The notes: generated by a model not told the origin, from the letters alone. 64,000 bases of DNA from Saccharopolyspora galaxeae (GCF_016526145.1 NZ_JADDUE010000004.1:1-64000); one strand, 5' to 3'. Counted from the stretch's first letter, positions 16,195-24,860 are shown. Made by a program: numbers and translations.

Positions 16195-16973
16195 TCGGCC
16201 CTGGCCTGTTCGGCTGGTCCGCCGCGGGCTTCCTCGGCTGATCCGTCGCGGGCCTCCACGGCTGATCCGTCGCGGGCCTCCACGGCCGCGAGTTGTTCGA
16301 GAGTCCCTTCCAGCGCTTCGGCGACGAGCTCGCGCATCGCCCCCTCGGCCCGGTCGCGGTCGCCCGCCCGCACGCACTCGGCGATCTCGCAGTGCAGCCG
16401 GACCGCGACCGGCTCCGGGTGCGGCGGCATCAGGCCGTGCCCGGTGCGCCAGCGCAGCACCTCGGCGAACACGTCGCGCAGCTGCGCGAACATCTCGTTG
16501 CCGGAGGCCGACAGCACCAGCGCGTGGAACTCGACGTCCGCGGCCAGGAAGCTCTCCAGATCCCCGGAGCGGGCGGTGGCGACCATCCGCTCGGCCAGCC
16601 CGACCAGCTTCGCGGCGTCCTCGTCGCTCGCGCGCCGCGCGGCGATGCCCGCGGCCACCGGTTCCACGGCGGTGCGCAGTTCGACGAGGGTGCGCACCTG
16701 GCCGGTGCGGTCGCTGAGCAGCAGCCAGCGGATCAGCGCGGGGTCGAAGGTGTTCCACTCCTCGCGCGGGCGCACCACGATGCCGACCCGCTTGCGGCCG
16801 ATGACCAGCCGGATCGACGCGAGCGTGCGCACCACTTCGCGGGCGACGCTGCGCGAGATGCCGAAGCGGGCCTCCAGCTCGTCGATGCGCAGCACGGTGC
16901 CCGGCGGGTGCTCGCCCGCGCTGATCTCGCGGCCGAGCACGTCGACCACCTGGCCATGCAGTCCGCCGTTCAC
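16188..16973 (-). CDS. GntR/FadR-family (FCD) regulator of the gluconate permease
   Basis: A 261-residue transcription factor. The N-terminal winged helix (VVDVLGREISAGEHPPGTVL, then ARFGISRSVAREVVRTLASIRLV) is followed by an FCD ligand domain (LVELRTAVEPVAAGIAARRA, then ADVEFHALVLSASGNEMF and LHCEIAECVRAGDRDRAEGAM). FCD regulators bind sugar acids or other carboxylates, often with a metal. I prefer GTG 16973, which has GGGAGGAG upstream. The ORF could begin at TTG 17003 instead. It is divergent from gntP, across an operator-like palindrome, so it is probably the local gluconate repressor. The C-terminus ends in three 8-residue repeats encoded by 24-bp DNA repeats. Confidence 0.88.
   Translation of the reverse strand: MNGGLHGQVVDVLGREISAGEHPPGTVLRIDELEARFGISRSVAREVVRTLASIRLVIGRKRVGIVVRPREEWNTFDPALIRWLLLSDRTGQVRTLVELRTAVEPVAAGIAARRASDEDAAKLVGLAERMVATARSGDLESFLAADVEFHALVLSASGNEMFAQLRDVFAEVLRWRTGHGLMPPHPEPVAVRLHCEIAECVRAGDRDRAEGAMRELVAEALEGTLEQLAAVEARDGSAVEARDGSAEEARGGPAEQARADQ
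16212..16283. repeat. Three 24-bp in-frame repeats in the gntR-like 3' end
   Basis: Units 16236–16259 and 16260–16283 are identical (starting GGCTGATCCGTCGCGGGC on the plus strand) and 16212–16235 is a degenerate copy. On the coding strand they encode repeated VEARDGSA-type octapeptides at the C-terminus, probably a variable-length tail. Confidence 0.75.
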
Positions 16974-17067
16974 GGGGCTCCTCCCGTTGTCGTCGGCGTC
17001 CAACCTAAGCGATCGGGGCCCGGTGACCTGGCTAACAGAGCCGACTTAATCGGTACATGTCGATAAA

Positions 17068-17086
17068 AAGTCATACTTAATGACTT
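17068..17086. promoter_or_regulatory. Palindromic operator candidate between gntR-like gene and gntP
   Basis: AAGTCAT (17068–17074) and ATGACTT (17080–17086) are perfect inverted arms with a 5-base spacer, in an AT-rich patch unlike the flanks. A second short symmetrical element (CCGA-CTTAA-TCGG, 17041–17053) lies beside it. The TAGGCT at 17095–17100 could be the gntP -10. Position and symmetry suit binding by the divergent GntR/FCD regulator. Confidence 0.6.
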
Positions 17087-17136
17087 CCGGCTCTTAGGCT
17101 GTGCCGCGCATCGAGCTCAGCGAGGAGCCACTACCC

Positions 17137-18543
17137 ATGTCACTGAACCTCTCCCCCGCAGGCGCGGCCGTGCTCGCGCAGGCCCCCGCGGGCGCCTGGA
17201 CCGGGCACGACACCCGCCTGCTGGCCGCCGCGCTGGCAGGCATCGGCGTAGTAGTCGTGCTGATCAGCTGGGTGAAGCTGCACCCGTTCCTGTCGCTGGC
17301 GTTGGGCGCGGCGACGCTCGGCGTGGTCGCCGGGATGCCCTTCACCGACCTCGTGGACACCTTCACCGGCGGGCTCGGCGACACCGTCGGCGACGTCGGA
17401 CTGCTGGTGGCACTGGGCGCGATGCTCGGCAAGCTGCTCACCGACACCGGCGGGGCCGAGCAGATCGTGGAAACGGTGCTGGCCCGCACCACCCGGCGCA
17501 GCCTGCCGTGGGCGATGGTGTTCATCGCCGCGCTGCTGGGCCTGCCGATGTTCTTCGAGGTCGGCGTGGTGCTGCTGGTGCCGGTCGTGGTGATGGTCGC
17601 GGCCCGCTCCGAGCAGCCGATGCTGCGCATCGGCATCCCAGCGCTGGCCGGGCTGTCCATCCTGCACGGCCTGGTCCCGCCGCACCCCGGCCCGCTGGCC
17701 GCGGTGGACGCGCTGGGCGTGGACATGGGCGTGACGCTGGCGCTGGGCGTCCTGGTGGCCATCCCGACCGCGATCGTCGGCGGACCGCTGTTCGGCTCGT
17801 TCATCGCAAAGCGGGTGGAACTGCCGCCGGCGAGCGCGCTGCTGGGCAAGACTCCGGAGCGGGAGGAAAGCGGCAGGCGGCCCGGTTTCGCGCTGTCGGT
17901 GGCGATGCTGCTGCTGCCGGTCGTGCTGATGCTGTGCAAATCGGTCGCCGACCTGTGGCTGACCGAGGGCACCGCGCTGTACTCGGTGCTGGACACCGTC
18001 GGCACCCCGGTCGTGGCGCTGATGCTGACCGTGCTGATCGCGATGTGCACGCTCGGGCCGCGCGCCGGGCTCGGCCGCACCGAGCTGTCCGGCATCGCGG
18101 GCGGCGCGCTGCCTTCGATCGCCGGGATCATCCTCATCGTCGGGGCAGGCGGCGGGTTCAAGGAGACCCTGGTCGAGTCCGGCGTGAACAAGATGATCAC
18201 GGACGTGGCCGCGGGCGCGCACTTCTCGCCGCTGCTGCTGGCCTGGCTGATCGCGGTCGGCATCCGGGTCGCGACCGGTTCGGCCACCGTGGCCACGATC
18301 TCCGCGGCGGGCATGGTCGCTCCGCTGATCGCCGGGATGGACCCGGTGCAGGGGGCGCTGGTGGCGCTGGCCGTCGGCTCCGGCTCGCTGTTCTTCTCGC
18401 ACCTCAACGACGCCGGGTTCTGGCTGGTCAAGGAGTACTTCGGGATGAGCGTCGGACAGACGCTCAAGACCTGGTCGGCGCTGGAGACGATCCTGTCGGT
18501 CGTTTCGTTCGCGGTGATCTGGCTGCTGCACCTGGTGCTCTGA
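17137..18543 (+). CDS. gntP: Gluconate:H+ symporter, GntP family
   Basis: A 468-residue inner-membrane permease of the GntP family. Recognisable segments are LISWVKLHPFLSLALGAATLG, GLGDTVGDVGLLVALGAMLGKLL, then DTGGAEQIVETVL, LLGLPMFFEVGVVLLVP, GLVPPHPGPLAAV, and near the C-terminus RVATGSATVATISAAGMVAP and SHLNDAGFWLVKEYFGMSV. This is the complete set of GntP hallmarks, with about 12–14 hydrophobic segments. I chose ATG 17137 with GAGGAG (17122–17127) upstream. It is divergently paired with a GntR-type regulator. No gluconate kinase gene is adjacent. Confidence 0.93.
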   Translation: MSLNLSPAGAAVLAQAPAGAWTGHDTRLLAAALAGIGVVVVLISWVKLHPFLSLALGAATLGVVAGMPFTDLVDTFTGGLGDTVGDVGLLVALGAMLGKLLTDTGGAEQIVETVLARTTRRSLPWAMVFIAALLGLPMFFEVGVVLLVPVVVMVAARSEQPMLRIGIPALAGLSILHGLVPPHPGPLAAVDALGVDMGVTLALGVLVAIPTAIVGGPLFGSFIAKRVELPPASALLGKTPEREESGRRPGFALSVAMLLLPVVLMLCKSVADLWLTEGTALYSVLDTVGTPVVALMLTVLIAMCTLGPRAGLGRTELSGIAGGALPSIAGIILIVGAGGGFKETLVESGVNKMITDVAAGAHFSPLLLAWLIAVGIRVATGSATVATISAAGMVAPLIAGMDPVQGALVALAVGSGSLFFSHLNDAGFWLVKEYFGMSVGQTLKTWSALETILSVVSFAVIWLLHLVL

Positions 18544-18893
18544 AAATGTCTCGGATTCGGTTTGCGGAGCGGGTCGGGTAGCGGAACCTCAGACGCCTTC
18601 CGGCTCCGGGATCTCTTCCTTGAGTAGCTCCGGCGGCTGAGCTTTCCTCGCCAGCAGACGTCTGAGAACCCGCCGGTGGTCCGGCTGAGTCCTGCGGCAT
18701 CCCGCAAGCGGCTGGCGCCGCTCATGCAGCGGACTCGAGCGGACCGGGGCGGCCACCTGCGGCCGGTATGATGGATGGTCGGACTCGTGCGGGGCGCCGC
18801 GGTGGGCGCCCCGGCATCCGACATCTCCGGCACCGGAAATCGCCGGTGCCCGGGGGTCCGGCACATCACGGCTGAGCACAAGGTGGAGCCAAG
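18544..18893. other. 350-bp region between gntP and the HelD-like gene, with stacked palindromes
   Basis: The left 200 bases hold no convincing gene. One minus-strand frame ends LLKEEIPEPEGV but lacks a supported start. The right part has a -10-like TATGAT (18767–18772). Two perfect GC-rich palindromes follow: GGGGCGCC (18791–18798) with GGCGCCCC (18805–18812), and GGCACCGG (18829–18836) with CCGGTGCC (18843–18850). Both lie in the presumed 5' leader of the HelD-like gene. Confidence 0.5.
18791..18850 (+). promoter_or_regulatory. Tandem GC palindromes in the HelD-like gene leader
   Basis: Two 8-bp-arm hairpins (18791–18812 and 18829–18850) lie downstream of a TATGAT -10-like box and 44 bases before the start codon. 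Rifamycin-associated elements upstream of helR genes are likewise short GGGGC…GCCCC palindromes. This one has the GGGGC/GCCCC ends, but a different core and an extra 3 bases. Confidence 0.4.
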
Positions 18894-21185
18894 TTGTCCA
18901 ACGCCCGAGCCGATCGGGAACCCGAAGCCCGCACCGACGATCTGGCCGCCGAGCAGGCGTACGTCTCGACGCTCTACGACAAGCTCGACGAACTCCGGCG
19001 GGACGCCACGAAACGGCTGACCGAGACGCTGCGCCAGACCGGCGGCACGCCGCAGGCCCGCACCGAGCGGGACATCTCCACCACGATGTACACCGAGAAG
19101 CTGACCCAGCTCAGCGCCGTGGAACACGGCCTGTGCTTCGGGCGGCTGGACCTCGACAGCGGGGAGACCTTCCACATCGGCAGGCTCGGCCTGTTCGACG
19201 AGCAGCGCGAGTACGAACCGCTGCTGATCGACTGGCGCGCCCCGGCGGCCCGCCCGTTCTACCTGGCCACCGCGGCCGCGCGGGAGGACGTGTGGCGGCG
19301 GCGGCACCTGCGCAGCCGGTGGCGCACCGTGGTCGACCTGGAGGACGAGATCCTCGACCTGGACGCCGCCGAGCAGGGCAGCGACCTCGGGCTGGCCGGT
19401 GAGGCCACGCTGCTGGCCGCGCTGGACGCGCGCCGCACCGGGCAGATGGGCGACATCGTCGCCACCATCCAGGCCGAGCAGGACCGGATCATCCGCGCGC
19501 CGATGAACGGGGCGCTGGTGGTGCAGGGCGGACCCGGCACCGGCAAGACGGCGGTGGCGCTGCACCGCGCGGCGTTCCTGCTCTACACCTACCGCGAGCA
19601 GCTGACCAAGCGCGGCGTGCTGGTGGTGGGGCCGAACTCCACGTTCCTGCGCTACATCGGGCAGGTGCTGCCGTCGCTGGGCGAGACCGGGGTGCTGCTG
19701 TCCACGCCGGGCGAGCTGTTCCCCGGCATTCCGGCGACCGGCTCGGACAGCGCCGAGGCCGCCGAGATCAAGGGCCGGGCGGCGATGGTGCAGGTGCTCA
19801 CCGCCGCCGTGCGGGACCGCCAGCAGGCGCCGAAGGACTACGTCGAGGTGATCTTCGACCGGGAGCCGTTGCGGATCGACCGGCGCAGCGTCGCCCAGGC
19901 CCGCACCAAGGCCCGGCGCTCCCGCAAGCCGCACAACCACGCGCGCAAGATCTTCCGCACCGAGCTGATCTCGGCGCTTACCACGCAGGTCGCCGATCGG
20001 CTGGGGCGCGACCTGCTGGAGCGCCGGGACCTCGACGACATCGGCGCGGAGCTGCGCGCGGACACCGAGGTCGGCAAGGTTCTCGACGACCTGTGGCCGC
20101 AGCTCGGCCCGCAGGAGGTGCTGGACGAGCTGTTCAGCGACCGCAAGCGGCTGAATACCGCGGCCCGCAAGCACCTGCCCGAACCGGAGCGCGAGCTGCT
20201 GCTGCGGGAGCCGGGCGCACCGTGGACAGCGGCGGACGTGTCGCTGCTGGACGAGCTCGCGGAGCTGCTCGGCGAGGACGACACCAAGGCGCGCGAGGAG
20301 CAGGAGCGCCAGCAGCGCGAGGAACTGGCCTACGCCCAGGGCGTGCTGCACATCATGGAGCAGGACGAGGAGATCGCCGACGAGGAGCGGCTGCGCGTCT
20401 CCGACGTGCTGGACGCGGAGCTGCTGGCCGAGCGCCAGCAGACGCGCAGCGACCTCACCGCGGCCCAGCGCGCGGCCGAGGACCGCACGTGGACGTTCGG
20501 GCACGTCATCGTCGACGAGGCGCAGGAGCTCTCGGCGATGACCTGGCGGGTGCTGATGCGCCGCTGCCCGAGCCGGTCGATGACGCTGGTCGGCGACATC
20601 GCGCAGACCGGGGCGCTGGGTGGTGCGGCATCGTGGCACGAGGTGCTCTCGCCGTACGTGGGCGAGCGCTGGCGGCTCGCGGAGTTGACGGTGAACTACC
20701 GGACTCCGGCCGAGATCATGGGCGTGGCCGCCGAACTGTTGTCCACAATGGACGTCGAGCTGGCGGCACCGACCTCGGTGCGCACCAGCGGGCACGAGCC
20801 GTGGGCGAAGCAGGTGCCGCAAGCCGAGCTGGCGACCGAAGTTCCCGAGCTGGTCGATTCGGAACTGTCCCGGATCGACGGCACGCTCGCGGTGCTGGTC
20901 CCGCCGCAGCACCTGGAGCAGGTGGGCGCGGGAGTGGCCGAGCGGGTGCCGGACGCCGTCGTCGGCACGCAGCCCGAAGGCGTGGAGTCGCGCGTGGTGG
21001 TGCTTACCGTGCAGCAGTCCAAGGGACTGGAGTTCGACTCGGTGCTGCTGGTCGACCCGGAAGGCGTGTTGGCGGAGTCCGCCCGCGGCACCAGCGATCT
21101 CTACGTGGGCCTCACCCGCGCCACGCAGCGGCTCGGGGTCGTGCACACCGGCGAGCTGCCCGACGTCCTGTCCGGTTTGGACTGA
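18894..21185 (+). CDS. helD: HelD/HelR-type UvrD-like ATPase that remodels RNA polymerase
   Basis: A 763-residue superfamily-1 ATPase. An N-terminal coiled segment (EQAYVSTLYDKLDELRRDAT, then RTERDISTTMY) is the arm that enters the RNA-polymerase channel in actinobacterial HelD. FGRLDLDSGETFHIGRLGLF and YEPLLIDWRAPAARPFY are class II signatures. Walker A is GGPGTGKTAVALHRAAFLLY (from about residue 212). Walker B is VIVDEAQELSAMTW, and the C-terminal helicase motifs are NYRTPAEIM, VVVLTVQQSKGLEFDSVLLV and YVGLTRATQRLGV. These proteins release stalled or drug-bound RNA polymerase; the Streptomyces HelR relatives displace rifamycins. The TTG start at 18894 is supported by AGGTGGAG 5–12 bases upstream. 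Coiled, charged stretches around residues 450–500 fit the secondary-channel arm. Confidence 0.9.
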   Translation: MSNARADREPEARTDDLAAEQAYVSTLYDKLDELRRDATKRLTETLRQTGGTPQARTERDISTTMYTEKLTQLSAVEHGLCFGRLDLDSGETFHIGRLGLFDEQREYEPLLIDWRAPAARPFYLATAAAREDVWRRRHLRSRWRTVVDLEDEILDLDAAEQGSDLGLAGEATLLAALDARRTGQMGDIVATIQAEQDRIIRAPMNGALVVQGGPGTGKTAVALHRAAFLLYTYREQLTKRGVLVVGPNSTFLRYIGQVLPSLGETGVLLSTPGELFPGIPATGSDSAEAAEIKGRAAMVQVLTAAVRDRQQAPKDYVEVIFDREPLRIDRRSVAQARTKARRSRKPHNHARKIFRTELISALTTQVADRLGRDLLERRDLDDIGAELRADTEVGKVLDDLWPQLGPQEVLDELFSDRKRLNTAARKHLPEPERELLLREPGAPWTAADVSLLDELAELLGEDDTKAREEQERQQREELAYAQGVLHIMEQDEEIADEERLRVSDVLDAELLAERQQTRSDLTAAQRAAEDRTWTFGHVIVDEAQELSAMTWRVLMRRCPSRSMTLVGDIAQTGALGGAASWHEVLSPYVGERWRLAELTVNYRTPAEIMGVAAELLSTMDVELAAPTSVRTSGHEPWAKQVPQAELATEVPELVDSELSRIDGTLAVLVPPQHLEQVGAGVAERVPDAVVGTQPEGVESRVVVLTVQQSKGLEFDSVLLVDPEGVLAESARGTSDLYVGLTRATQRLGVVHTGELPDVLSGLD

Positions 21186-21737
21186 TCACTCGGTCTTGAC
21201 GTGCGCGGCTTTTGCCGCGTCGTTGCCGATTTCTCGCAGCTGGGCCAATCGCAGGCACACCGCGTCGAAGACGAGGTGCACGCACTGGTCGAACAGGCTG
21301 GACAGCGGTTGCACGGATGCGGCTTCGCCTTCGCGGCGGTGCTTCGTGGCGGCGGGCACGTGCAGCACGTCGTCGGCGGTCGTGCCGAGTTCGGCGGCGG
21401 GATCGGTGGTCACCGCGAGCACTTTCCCGCTTGCGCGGCGGCATTCCTGCGCGGCGCGCACGGTTCCTGCGGTGCTGCCGGAACCGGAGACGGCGATCAG
21501 CGTGTCGCCCTCGGCCATCGCAGGTGCCGTGGTCTCGCCGACGACGTGCACCTGGAGTCCCAAGTGGACCAGGCGCATTGCGAAGGCATCGGCCATGAAA
21601 CCGGATCGGCCCGCGCCTGCGACGAACACGCGGCCCGCTGCGTCGAGCGCGGCGGCGGTGCGTTCGACGTCGTCGCGGTCGACTCGGTCGAGCACTCCGC
21701 CGATTTCGGTGCTGATCACGTTCAGCAGGTCGTTCAC
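21186..21737 (-). CDS. hxlB: 6-phospho-3-hexuloisomerase (SIS domain)
   Basis: A 183-residue single SIS-domain protein: GRVFVAGAGRSGFMADAFAMRL, then VHVVGETTAPAMAEGDTLIAVSGSG, GKVLAVTTDP, and the C-terminal PLSSLFDQCVHLVFDAV. This is the standard order for 6-phospho-3-hexuloisomerase, which interconverts D-arabino-3-hexulose-6-phosphate and fructose-6-phosphate in the ribulose monophosphate pathway. GTG 21737 has GAGGAGAG upstream and overlaps the hxlA stop by 4 bases (GTGA), so the two are translationally coupled. Confidence 0.88.
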   Translation of the reverse strand: MNDLLNVISTEIGGVLDRVDRDDVERTAAALDAAGRVFVAGAGRSGFMADAFAMRLVHLGLQVHVVGETTAPAMAEGDTLIAVSGSGSTAGTVRAAQECRRASGKVLAVTTDPAAELGTTADDVLHVPAATKHRREGEAASVQPLSSLFDQCVHLVFDAVCLRLAQLREIGNDAAKAAHVKTE

Positions 21738-22366
21738 CCGGACTCTCCTCTCACCACTGTGGACATATCGGCGGCCGCACCGGCCGGATCGGCGGCCGCG
21801 GTGATCGCCGAGCCGACGATCACGCGCAGGCCGGGGTTGCTCCCGCGCAGCCGGGTCACGTCGTCCCTGGTCAAGCCACCCGCCAGGGCGATCCGGCGAC
21901 CGCGGGTCCACTCCCCCAGCGCGTCGGCGGCCGCGTGCCCGACCTGTTGGGCATCTTTGCCGATGTGCGGGGCGAACACGACTTCGGCGGGCAGGTCGCG
22001 CAGCAGCTCGTCCCGGCGCCGCCCGGAAACCGCGAGCAGGTCGAGCACGGCCTCGGCCCCGGCGTCCCGCGCCAGCTCGACGCAGCGGTGCACGGTGGCG
22101 TCGGTGGTCGCGGCCAGCACTGTCGCCGCTCGAGCGCCGTGGTCGAACGCCATCCCGAACTCGGTTGCCGCGTCGTCGGCGGTTTTCAAGTCCGCCAGCA
22201 CCGGTGTTCCCGCGGCCGCACCGACCACTTCGGACACGCTGCGCATCCCGTAGCGCTTGATCAGCGAGGTGCCGACCTCGATCCAATCGGCGTGCGCGCG
22301 GACCTGGTCGGCGAGCCGGACGGCGCGATCCAGGTCGATGCGGTCCAGCGCCACTTGTAGCTGCAC
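21734..22366 (-). CDS. hxlA: 3-hexulose-6-phosphate synthase (OMPDC superfamily)
   Basis: A 210-residue TIM barrel of the orotidine-decarboxylase suprafamily. It has the D-x-K-x-x-D metal/active-site motif (VLADLKTADDAATEFG), the HPS-type H-x-G-x-D-x-Q loop (APHIGKDAQQVG) and GRRIALAGGLTRDD, followed by RVIVGSAITAA for phosphate binding. HPS condenses formaldehyde with ribulose-5-phosphate or runs in reverse. The close relative 3-keto-L-gulonate-6-phosphate decarboxylase is the main alternative, but the HIGKDAQ loop and the coupled hxlB favour HPS. GTG 22366 follows GGAGAA. It lies 194 bases downstream of the sugar-kinase gene. Confidence 0.82.
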   Translation of the reverse strand: MQLQVALDRIDLDRAVRLADQVRAHADWIEVGTSLIKRYGMRSVSEVVGAAAGTPVLADLKTADDAATEFGMAFDHGARAATVLAATTDATVHRCVELARDAGAEAVLDLLAVSGRRRDELLRDLPAEVVFAPHIGKDAQQVGHAAADALGEWTRGRRIALAGGLTRDDVTRLRGSNPGLRVIVGSAITAAADPAGAAADMSTVVRGESG

Positions 22367-22459
22367 GGTGCTCGTTCTCCTTGTGCTGCGCGGGTTTCAG
22401 GCGTGCGCGCGGAGCGCGTCTTCGAGGTGCGTTCACGGTGATTTTCGGTCTTTGTCTTG

Positions 22460-22478
22460 TCAGCGGCGCAGCCGCTGA
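22460..22478 (-). terminator. Hairpin between the sugar-kinase gene and hxlA
   Basis: TCAGCGGC (22460–22467) pairs perfectly with GCCGCTGA (22471–22478) around a 3-base loop, in the 194-base gap between the kinase stop and the hxlA start. No T-run follows on the minus strand, so it may be a weak or partial terminator, or a processing hairpin separating two expression levels. Confidence 0.45.
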
Positions 22479-22560
22479 GCAGCGACCACGCAAGCAACCG
22501 GCACCGCCGCGGGTTCTCAGCGGCTTCCTCGCGAGGACAGCGATTTCGCCGCGTAGGGTG

Positions 22561-23553
22561 CTACGTCAGAAATCGATCCCGCAGCGAGGAAGTCGCTGAG
22601 GTTCCGCCACCGGCACCGCTACGCAACTCACCCTGAAGGGATTCCTCAAGAGTCTTCCTAGTGGGCAGACCGTCCATGTCGCCTTCGCTCGTGGTGGCCA
22701 GCGCACCTACCGCGCAGGCTCGGCGCAGTGCAGCCTCGTCGTTTTCCCCGTCGAGGCGGGCACTGATGAAACCGGCGGCGAAGCCGTCACCGGCGCCGAC
22801 GGTGTCGACCACCTCGACCGGGAAAGCCGTTGCGTGGCAGGTGGTTTCACCGGTGTGCAACGAAGCGCCGTCCGCGCCGAGCTTGACGACCACTGTGGAC
22901 GCGCCGAGATCCAGGCAACGCGCGGCGACACCTTCCGGAGTGGCATCACCGAACAGCGCCTTCCCCTCGGCGAGGCCGGGCAGCACCCAGTCGGCCAGCG
23001 CGGCGAGTTCGGTCAGCACCGCCCGCATCTCCGCCCGGTCCGGCCACAACGCGGGCCGCAGGTTCGGGTCGAACGAGACGGTCGCCCCGCAACGGCGCGC
23101 GGCGGCCACCGCCTCGAAGGTGAACCGGCGGGTTTCTTCCGACAGCGCCGGGAAAATCCCGGTGACGTGCAGATGCCGGGCGGCACCGACCACCGCCTCC
23201 GCCGCGGCGGACCAACGGTGCCGGGAAGCCGCCGAACCGCGGCGGAAGTACACGACCTCCGGATCACCGGCGCGGACCCGGCTCTTGAGCTGGAAACCGG
23301 TCGGCGCGGACGGGTCGGTGGTCAATCCGCCGATCCCTTCGGCAGCGAAGACCCGCTGCGCGCGGGCTCCGAACGGGTCGTCGCCGACCGCACCCAGGTA
23401 TCGCACCCGGTGCCCGAGCCGAGACAGCCCGACCGCGACGTTCATCTCCGCACCGGCCAGCCGCGCGGTGTAGCGGTCCACCTCCGGCAGGCTGCCGACC
23501 TCGGCGGCGACGAACATCGCCATCACCTCGCCGAAGGTCACCACGTCGCTCAT
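22561..23553 (-). CDS. PfkB-family sugar kinase, 2-keto-3-deoxygluconate kinase-like
   Basis: A 330-residue ribokinase-fold enzyme. The N-terminus has VVTFGEVMAMFV, then LAGAEMNVAVGLSRLGHRV and GDDPFGARAQRVFAAEGI. PTGFQLKSRVRAGDPEVVYFRRGSAAS is the KdgK-type lid. Near the C-terminus are VVVKLGADGASLH and the PfkB anion-hole/catalytic motif DTVGAGDGFAAGFISARLDG. KdgK phosphorylates 2-dehydro-3-deoxygluconate; a related ketose or keto-acid substrate is equally possible. The ATG is 3 bases after the transporter stop, so it shares an operon with it. It is one of four genes of the IclR-controlled cluster. Confidence 0.82.
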   Translation of the reverse strand: MSDVVTFGEVMAMFVAAEVGSLPEVDRYTARLAGAEMNVAVGLSRLGHRVRYLGAVGDDPFGARAQRVFAAEGIGGLTTDPSAPTGFQLKSRVRAGDPEVVYFRRGSAASRHRWSAAAEAVVGAARHLHVTGIFPALSEETRRFTFEAVAAARRCGATVSFDPNLRPALWPDRAEMRAVLTELAALADWVLPGLAEGKALFGDATPEGVAARCLDLGASTVVVKLGADGASLHTGETTCHATAFPVEVVDTVGAGDGFAAGFISARLDGENDEAALRRACAVGALATTSEGDMDGLPTRKTLEESLQGELRSGAGGGTSATSSLRDRFLT

Positions 23554-23556
23554 CGG

Positions 23557-24831
23557 CTACGCGCTCCCGGTCTCGTAGGAACCGCGCCGCACCAGCGGAA
23601 TCAACAGCGCTGACAAGACCATTGTGGACGCCATCAGCACGAACGAGGCCGCGGTTGCGCCGGTCGCGTCGTTGAGCCAGCCCACCAGGTAGGTGCCGAT
23701 GAACCCGCCGAACGAGCCGGCGGTGTTCACGCAGCCCACACCCGCACCCGCGAAATTCTTCGGCAACGACTCCGAAACATAGGCGAAGTACGGGCCGTAC
23801 GGCGCGTACATGGCGCCTCCGGCCAGGATGAGCAATCCGAAAGCGAGCCAGAAGTTCTGCGGACCGGCCACATAGGACAGGTAGAACGCGACGCCGCCGA
23901 AGAGCAGCCACGGCCACACGAACCGCGGCCTGCTGCCCGCGCGGTCGGAGGCGCGCGAGTTCAGCACCATCAGCAGCGCGGCCACGCCGAACGGGATCGC
24001 CGAGAGCAGCCCGCTCATCCCGATCCCCTCGCCGGTGCCCGCCGCGACGATGCTCGGCAGCCAGAACACCAGCCCGTACACGCCGATGCTCCACAGCAGG
24101 TACTGGATCGACAGCAGCACCACCGGCCGCGACCGGATCGCCTCGGCGAACGTCCCCGCCGCCGTGGTCTGCTGTCGCTCACCGTCCAGCGCGTCGATGA
24201 CGGCGCGCTTCTCGGCACCGCCCAGCCACTTCGCCTCGCTCGGGTGGTCCGAGACCAGCGCGCGGAACACGAAGGCCCACAGCACGGCAGGCAGGCCCTC
24301 GATGATGAACATCTCCCGCCAGCTGGTCAGCTCCACCAGATAACCGGACACCGCGTTGAGCCACATCACCGTGACCGGGTTGCCCAGGATGAGGATCGCG
24401 TTGGCGCTGCCGCGCTCGCCCTTGGTGAACCAGCGCGCCAGGAACACCACCATCGCGGGCAGCACGGCCGCTTCCACCGAGCCGAGCAGGAACCGCACCA
24501 CCAGCAGCGCGATCCCGCTGTGCAGCAAGCCTTGCGCGGCGGCGAGCACGCCCCAGGCCAAGGTGCACCAGAAGATCAGGTTCCGGACGCTGCGGCGCTC
24601 CGCGTAGAGCGTGCCGGGGATCTGGAACAGGCAGTACCCGAGGAAGAACGAGGCGCCGATCAGCGAGGACATCGCGCCGGACAGCGCCAGGTCCTCCTTG
24701 AGCCCGCCCGCGACGCCGATCGAGAAGTTCGACCGGTCCAGGTAGGCCAGCGAGTAGGTCACGAACGCCACGGGCAGCAGCCGCAGCCACCGCTGCCGCC
24801 CGAGTTCGGCCGGAGCCGGGGTCGTCGTCAC
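23557..24831 (-). CDS. MFS transporter, anion:cation symporter (sugar-acid) type
   Basis: A 424-residue major-facilitator permease with 12 expected helices. The N-terminal pattern RLLPVAFVTYSLAYLDRSNFSIGV is that of ACS-family permeases (glucarate, galactonate, hexuronate, phthalate). VVRFLLGSVEAAVLPAMVVFLARWFTKGERG is the motif-A-like loop of the same family, and AKWLGGAEKRAVIDAL in the central loop also fits. GTG 24831 has AAAGGAG upstream. It is the first gene of the transporter–kinase–hxlA–hxlB unit and faces the IclR gene across four 13-bp repeats. An anionic sugar or sugar acid is the likely substrate. Confidence 0.88.
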   Translation of the reverse strand: MTTTPAPAELGRQRWLRLLPVAFVTYSLAYLDRSNFSIGVAGGLKEDLALSGAMSSLIGASFFLGYCLFQIPGTLYAERRSVRNLIFWCTLAWGVLAAAQGLLHSGIALLVVRFLLGSVEAAVLPAMVVFLARWFTKGERGSANAILILGNPVTVMWLNAVSGYLVELTSWREMFIIEGLPAVLWAFVFRALVSDHPSEAKWLGGAEKRAVIDALDGERQQTTAAGTFAEAIRSRPVVLLSIQYLLWSIGVYGLVFWLPSIVAAGTGEGIGMSGLLSAIPFGVAALLMVLNSRASDRAGSRPRFVWPWLLFGGVAFYLSYVAGPQNFWLAFGLLILAGGAMYAPYGPYFAYVSESLPKNFAGAGVGCVNTAGSFGGFIGTYLVGWLNDATGATAASFVLMASTMVLSALLIPLVRRGSYETGSA

Positions 24832-24860
24832 GGCGAACTCCTTTGTGCGCCAACTGTGCT

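Noticed and set aside
18589-18879. 96-residue minus-strand frame ending LLKEEIPEPEGV upstream of the HelD-like gene
   Set aside because: Only the tail looks protein-like; the start lacks a ribosome site and the N-terminal two-thirds is low complexity.
17094-21146. 1350-residue minus-strand open frame across gntP and the HelD-like gene
   Set aside because: Antisense frame of two strongly supported plus-strand genes; low-complexity Arg/His/Gln/Ser sequence without domains.
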